Part shown: piece by piece, positions 6,418 to 10,246 of the stretch
How the letters are laid out: every line of letters begins with the position of its first letter
Numbering within the stretch: the stretch's first letter is position 1
Assembly: GCA_022736595.1 (NCBI GenBank)
Contig: DZDC01000082.1
Coordinates: 1 to 10,246, forward strand
DNA from: Draconibacterium orientale
Lineage (GTDB): Bacteria; Bacteroidota; Bacteroidia; Bacteroidales; UBA1556
Length of the DNA stretch: 10,246 nucleotides
Reading direction: 5' to 3'
Notes under the pieces: model-generated
Database searches by the model: none
Seen by the model: the letters and a program-made list of their open reading frames with translations, nothing else
What the model was told of the DNA's origin: nothing
Translations under genes and position numbers: made by a program

Positions 6418-8595
6418 ATGTTCAAAATTCAACTTACTTCAATCTTTATTTTTGTTCAAGTTGCTGTATTTGCGCAACTTAGCGGAGTAAAAACCATTGG
6501 AGCCAGCGGGGCAGACTATTCTACATTAAGCGCAGCAATGGCGGCACTCAATACGCAAGGGGTGAACGGAGCCGTAGTTTTTAATATTGCTAATGGCACT
6601 TATAACGAACAAATTACCCTCAATGCCATCAGTGGAGCCAGCGCCACCAATACCATAACCTTTCAATCGACCTCTGGAGATAGCAGTTTAGTAGTTATTC
6701 AAACGGCCAGCGCTGCCACGGCAACCAATAATTTTGTAATGAAATTGAATGGAAGTAAATATGTTAGGTTTAAGAAAGTTACCTTTAAAAGGACAGGTAC
6801 TGAGGTTTACTCTTCAACCGTGGAATTGTCAGGGACTACCAATCAGGTACGCTTTAGTAATTGCGCTTTTTTAAATGAAGTTAATATCAATACTTCGATC
6901 TTCGGATCGTTAATCTATGGTGCTAATGGCGGCACTAATGTACTTAGTTATTACACTTTTGAAAATAATCGCTTCAGCAATGGAGCCAATGGAATTTATT
7001 TTTTTGGTCAAAGTTCGGTCAATCTTTCTGCCGGGCTTATGGTTACGGGAAACAAATTCGAAAATCAAACCCGCTGGAGTATGCGTTTAAGCTATTTGCA
7101 AAGCCCTGAAATAAAGAATAATATTGTGATTTCTAACAGCACCAATGCGGATTATACCGCCATTTATGCCCAATACTGCAATCAAGCTTTGCGAATACAA
7201 AACAATAAAGTACAATTTGGTGCTGGTTATGGCATTCGAATGGATAACTCCACAGGAACCAATGGTTATGGATTGATTAGTAATAATATGGTTTATAGTG
7301 CAGGAAGCAACACCATTGCTTTAAGCTTAGCCAATAGTGGTGCTCAAAATATGTATTACAATAGTTTAAAAGTGGGAAACTCGGGTAAAGGTTTAGTACT
7401 CGATGGTTCCAATACCAATGGTTTGTATTTTCAGAACAACGTCATTATGGTGGGAACCTCAGGTTTTTGCATTCATGCCACCACTTCTGCCATAAGCCCT
7501 TTCAATGTTTCTAACTACAATAATTTTTATTTTAATGGGGGCAAGATGGGCAATTGGGGCTCCAACACCAACATCAGTACTTTGTCTCAATGGATTACTG
7601 CCACCAATCTAGAACAAAACAGCATCAATGTTTTGCCCCAATTCGATCCCAATTCACCCTTGTATATTACTGGTTACTCTGCTATGAGTCGTAAAGGAAG
7701 CTCTGCCCTCAATCCTCCTCTAGTCAGCACCGACATCGATGGCAAAGTGCGCAATGCAATACCTGATATTGGAGCTCATGAATTTAGTTACGATGATTTA
7801 GCCATTTATTATACAGCCCCCGGAGATAGCATTTGCGAAAATCAGTTTATTGGGGTTTATTTTCGCGTTATTAACTTAGGAAACTGTACTTACACCGGTG
7901 GTTTAAATATGAATTATAGTGTCAATCAAGGCACTCCGGTGTATCAAAATTTTAGTACGTTTACCTTGTTAACTCATGATACAGCAGCTTTCTTTTTCAC
8001 TGCCTTTCCTACAAACTTAAATTCAGGACTCAATTACCTCAAGCTTCAAAATTCACTTGCGAGCGATGTGAATATGAGTAATAATACCGATAGTCAGTGG
8101 GTTTATTTACAAGCTCCTCCTAGCAACAATTGGCCTGCCGATACCTTTATTTGCGCCAATAATTCCGTTCAATTGCAAGCGGTTGCAGGGATGGACAGTT
8201 ACCTTTGGTCAACGGGGGCCAACAGCCCTTCTATCCTTGTGGATAGCAATGGGGTGGGCTATGGTCATAAAAATATTTCGGTTACTATGATGCAAGACCT
8301 TTGTACTGTAACCGAATCCATCAAAGTCAATTTCTACAGCTGTGCAGCTATTGAAGAATCTAATATGTTGAACAACATAAAGATATATCCAAATCCAAGC
8401 GGGGATGGAAAGTTTTTTGTGGAAATGTACCAGCAAAGCAGTTACCTTTACCAACTTTTTAGTGTAAACGGTCGTTTGCTTGAAGAGGGTGAATTTAAAG
8501 GGAGTTTAGATTTTAGCGATTACGGAAAAGGTTTGTATTTATTGCGAATTAGCAACTTGAAAGAAAGTATAAGCCGTTCTTTGATCATACAATAA
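6418..8595 (+). CDS. Secreted beta-helix protein with T9SS type A sorting domain
   Basis: This 725-residue protein is probably exported to the cell surface or medium. A signal peptide (residues 1-20, ending VAVFAQ) leads into KTIGASGADYSTLSAAM, a common opening of Bacteroidota right-handed beta-helix proteins. Recurrent NN-[IVF]-type turns (ENNRF, GNKFEN, KNNIV, QNNKV, SNNMV, QNNVI) at about 180-350 are the coils of the helix, which ends near IDGKVRNAIPDIGAHEF (about 440-457). Two beta-sandwich segments follow: a CARDB-like one (about 460-570) and an Ig/PKD-like one (about 570-640, with WSTGA). Residues 654-725 (IKIYPNPSGDGKF, then GKGLYLLRI) are a type IX sorting domain, removed on export. 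Such proteins may bind or cut polysaccharide, but no catalytic residues can be assigned. It heads a likely operon. Confidence 0.88.
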   Translation: MFKIQLTSIFIFVQVAVFAQLSGVKTIGASGADYSTLSAAMAALNTQGVNGAVVFNIANGTYNEQITLNAISGASATNTITFQSTSGDSSLVVIQTASAATATNNFVMKLNGSKYVRFKKVTFKRTGTEVYSSTVELSGTTNQVRFSNCAFLNEVNINTSIFGSLIYGANGGTNVLSYYTFENNRFSNGANGIYFFGQSSVNLSAGLMVTGNKFENQTRWSMRLSYLQSPEIKNNIVISNSTNADYTAIYAQYCNQALRIQNNKVQFGAGYGIRMDNSTGTNGYGLISNNMVYSAGSNTIALSLANSGAQNMYYNSLKVGNSGKGLVLDGSNTNGLYFQNNVIMVGTSGFCIHATTSAISPFNVSNYNNFYFNGGKMGNWGSNTNISTLSQWITATNLEQNSINVLPQFDPNSPLYITGYSAMSRKGSSALNPPLVSTDIDGKVRNAIPDIGAHEFSYDDLAIYYTAPGDSICENQFIGVYFRVINLGNCTYTGGLNMNYSVNQGTPVYQNFSTFTLLTHDTAAFFFTAFPTNLNSGLNYLKLQNSLASDVNMSNNTDSQWVYLQAPPSNNWPADTFICANNSVQLQAVAGMDSYLWSTGANSPSILVDSNGVGYGHKNISVTMMQDLCTVTESIKVNFYSCAAIEESNMLNNIKIYPNPSGDGKFFVEMYQQSSYLYQLFSVNGRLLEEGEFKGSLDFSDYGKGLYLLRISNLKESISRSLIIQ

Positions 8596-8610
8596 TACAA
8601 ATTGGAATTA

Positions 8611-9621
8611 ATGAAGTTTAGTCTGTTCTTGGGAATGTTTTTGATCTTATCGTGGAAGGGGTTTTCGCAACCTACTCTTTCACAGGACGAAAATATGAAT
8701 GCCGAATTGGCCTTGGCCGATAAGGGAAAATTATTTCCCATGGATGTGGATACAACTTATTCCATGGCTACTCCTGCCAGTTGGCTTTATCGTTTTTGGA
8801 ATACCGATCATCAATGGTATTCGGATCACAATAATGAAGTTAGCCTTGAGAAGGTTATGGTGGTGGTGGAAGATCCTAAGAATGGAAAATTTTACGTTCA
8901 TCCTAAAATGGGAACCCTCAATTCAAGATACGGTCCTCGCAGGCGTCGTAACCATTATGGTATTGATATAGGGCTACATACTGGCGACCCTGTTTATGTA
9001 GCCATGGATGGAATGGTACGTTTTGCAGCCTATGAAGGGGCCATGGGAAAGGTGGTAGTAATAAGGCATGCCAACGGTTTGGAAACGGTGTACGCCCATC
9101 TTTCAAGAATTAATGTCCAGCCCAATCAGATTGTGGGGGCGGGTCAGGTGGTGGGATTGGGAGGTTCAACGGGGCGGGCTTCAGGCCCTCACCTCCATTA
9201 CGAAATACGCTATCTGGGGAGAGCGTTAAACCCCGAAAAATTTATCGACTTCACCACAGGCCATCCATGGAGCGATACAGTAATTCTTGATCAAAGTTTT
9301 CTGCGAAAGAATGGATGGGTAAAAGAAGAACCTGTTGAAGAACTGACCAATGACACACTCATAGAAGGAGAAGTGGGTACAGGAGATAGCCTCGTGGCTT
9401 CCGATACAATGGCTTTAGCACCGCCACCGCCTCTTATCCCTGATCCTCCTAAAGTGGAAAAGCCCAAAGCTCCTGCTCCCAAATACCATACTGTGAAATC
9501 GGGAGAAACCCTTTCAGCCATTTCCCGAAAACACGGAATTTCAGTAAATACACTGTACAAACTCAATAAACTTAACGAACGAAGTGTTTTGCAAATTGGT
9601 CAAAAAGTGAGAATTAAATAA
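8611..9621 (+). CDS. Secreted M23 peptidoglycan endopeptidase with C-terminal LysM domain
   Basis: This is a zinc metallopeptidase of the LytM/M23 type, expected to cut peptide cross-links of peptidoglycan in the periplasm. From the ATG it has 336 residues: a signal peptide (MKFSLFLGMFLILSWKGFSQ), a linker, and the M23 domain at about 98-212. The metal and catalytic residues are intact: H115 and D119 in NHYGIDIG, H163 in VYAHLS, and H194/H196 in GPHLHYE. It should therefore be an active enzyme, unlike EnvC/NlpD-type activators that have lost these residues. A Pro-rich linker (about 270-290) leads to a LysM domain (292-336, YHTVKSGETLSAIS to IGQKVRIK), which binds glycan strands. The frame extends upstream only to TTG (8602), so ATG 8611 is preferred. 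It begins 15 nt after the beta-helix gene, probably in one transcript. Confidence 0.93.
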   Translation: MKFSLFLGMFLILSWKGFSQPTLSQDENMNAELALADKGKLFPMDVDTTYSMATPASWLYRFWNTDHQWYSDHNNEVSLEKVMVVVEDPKNGKFYVHPKMGTLNSRYGPRRRRNHYGIDIGLHTGDPVYVAMDGMVRFAAYEGAMGKVVVIRHANGLETVYAHLSRINVQPNQIVGAGQVVGLGGSTGRASGPHLHYEIRYLGRALNPEKFIDFTTGHPWSDTVILDQSFLRKNGWVKEEPVEELTNDTLIEGEVGTGDSLVASDTMALAPPPPLIPDPPKVEKPKAPAPKYHTVKSGETLSAISRKHGISVNTLYKLNKLNERSVLQIGQKVRIK

Positions 9622-9649
9622 TAATCAACATAAATCAAAACCTTAAGTT

Positions 9650-10066
9650 ATGGAAAAAACCAATATAGAAGTAAAGTGGAAGAACAATATGTCTTTTGAT
9701 GCCATTGTTAACGGTCACGTAATTCCTCTTGACGCTGAAGCAAGCGTAGGAGGACAAGATCAAGGCCCTCGCCCTAAACCATTAATCCTTGTAGCTTTGG
9801 CCGGTTGTACTGGAATGGATGTGGTGTCGATTTTGAATAAAATGCGCGTGGAGTTGGAGGATTTTAAAGTAGATGTAAGTGGTGAACTGACCGATGAACA
9901 TCCTAAATATTTTAATAAAATTCATATCACCTATTCCTTTAAGGGCAAAGATTTGCCCATGGATAAACTTGAAAAAGCCATCAACTTAAGCCAAGAACGT
10001 TATTGCGGAGTATCGGCCATGCTTATCAAAGTAGCGGAGCTAACCCACGAAATTGTACTGATGTAA
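9650..10066 (+). CDS. OsmC/Ohr-family protein
   Basis: This 138-residue cytoplasmic protein belongs to the OsmC/Ohr fold, whose members reduce organic peroxides with a pair of cysteines. Both cysteines are present: C53 in ALAGCTGMDVVSIL and C119 in ERYCGVSAML. The N-terminal strands (VKWKNNMSFDAIVNGH) and the GPRPKPLILVALAGC helix start are typical. The pattern is closer to the YhfA-like branch than to classical Ohr, and that branch has no settled substrate, so peroxide reduction is inferred. No signal peptide is present. It starts 28 nt after the M23 gene and is followed by a terminator hairpin, so it is probably the last gene of the unit. No Shine-Dalgarno sequence is visible. Confidence 0.9.
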   Translation: MEKTNIEVKWKNNMSFDAIVNGHVIPLDAEASVGGQDQGPRPKPLILVALAGCTGMDVVSILNKMRVELEDFKVDVSGELTDEHPKYFNKIHITYSFKGKDLPMDKLEKAINLSQERYCGVSAMLIKVAELTHEIVLM

Positions 10067-10095
10067 ATTCAAATCCTATTTTGATTCTATAGCAT

Positions 10096-10122
10096 AAAAG
10101 CTGCCTTTTTTAGGTGGCTTTT
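10096..10122 (+). terminator. Terminator hairpin after the OsmC gene
   Basis: AAAAGCTGCC (10096-10105) pairs with GGTGGCTTTT (10113-10122) over 10 bp, counting two G-T wobbles, around a 7-base loop. The only T run is the TTTT in the 3' arm, so it is a moderate intrinsic terminator. It begins about 30 nt past the stop codon. Confidence 0.65.
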
Positions 10123-10160
10123 GTGATTTATAGGTTTAGCGTTATTAAAAATCAGAATCC

Positions 10161-10214
10161 GAGACCGTTGCAAAAAATTGAAGGCGTATATACATTTAAT
10201 TTTGCAACGGTCTC
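10161..10214. mobile_element. 54-bp MITE-like element with perfect TIRs and target duplication
   Basis: GAGACCGTTGCAAAA (10161-10175) and TTTTGCAACGGTCTC (10200-10214) are perfect 15-bp inverted repeats around a 24-bp non-coding core. AATCC directly abuts each end (10156-10160 and 10215-10219), which is the target duplication expected from transposition. The element is too short to code, so it must have been moved by a transposase elsewhere, or be the deletion remnant of a longer insertion sequence. I do not assign a family. The repeats can also form a strong hairpin in RNA. Confidence 0.75.
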
Positions 10215-10246
10215 AATCCATTATTGGCTAATTCTTTTATAATAAT

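Noticed and set aside
1..10246. CRISPR array, tRNA, rRNA or riboswitch
   Set aside because: No regularly spaced repeats, cloverleaf-like sequences or conserved aptamer cores were seen by reading both strands.

Overview
The window looks like chromosomal DNA of a member of the Bacteroidota, probably Flavobacteriales-like. Four signs support this. A secreted protein ends in a type IX secretion (Por) sorting domain. atpD and atpC stand alone as a two-gene unit, with a short AtpC and a Bacteroidota-style AtpD insertion. Exact TAnnTTTG -7 promoter boxes occur upstream of genes. A Bacteroidota-type integrase arm-binding domain is present. No genus can be named from the sequence alone.

Layout: 15-3400 (minus strand) is a type II restriction-modification operon, with the methyltransferase first and the endonuclease second, overlapping by one base (TAATG). 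The endonuclease carries the complete active-site spacing of the MvaI/BcnI family behind a long N-terminal extension. The methyltransferase is a full C5-cytosine enzyme with two additions: an N-terminal domain resembling the arm-type DNA-binding domain of Bacteroidota tyrosine recombinases, and a roughly 165-residue insertion between motifs VI and VIII. Three copies of a TCCGT-centred motif lie just upstream of its start codon and overlap a perfect -7 box. I infer that the methyltransferase may bind there and control its own operon.

3401-3980 is a gene-free spacer between this visibly AT-richer unit and the housekeeping genes. It ends in the atpDC terminator. 3981-5737 (minus) encodes the beta and epsilon subunits of F1-ATPase. 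A small, very basic putative lipoprotein follows at about 5911-6171 (minus).

6418-10066 (plus) reads divergently. It encodes a T9SS-exported beta-helix protein, a secreted M23 endopeptidase with a LysM domain, and a cytoplasmic OsmC-family protein. The genes are closely spaced (15 and 28 nt), have one good promoter at the front and one hairpin at the end (10096-10122), and are probably one transcription unit. The first two products act outside the cytoplasm.

At 10161-10214 there is a 54-bp mobile-element relic: perfect 15-bp terminal inverted repeats flanked by a perfect 5-bp target duplication (AATCC). It is the clearest mobile-element trace in the window.

The candidate for an undescribed system is the restriction-modification operon: an integrase arm domain fused to a methyltransferase, with promoter-proximal repeats that could be its operator.
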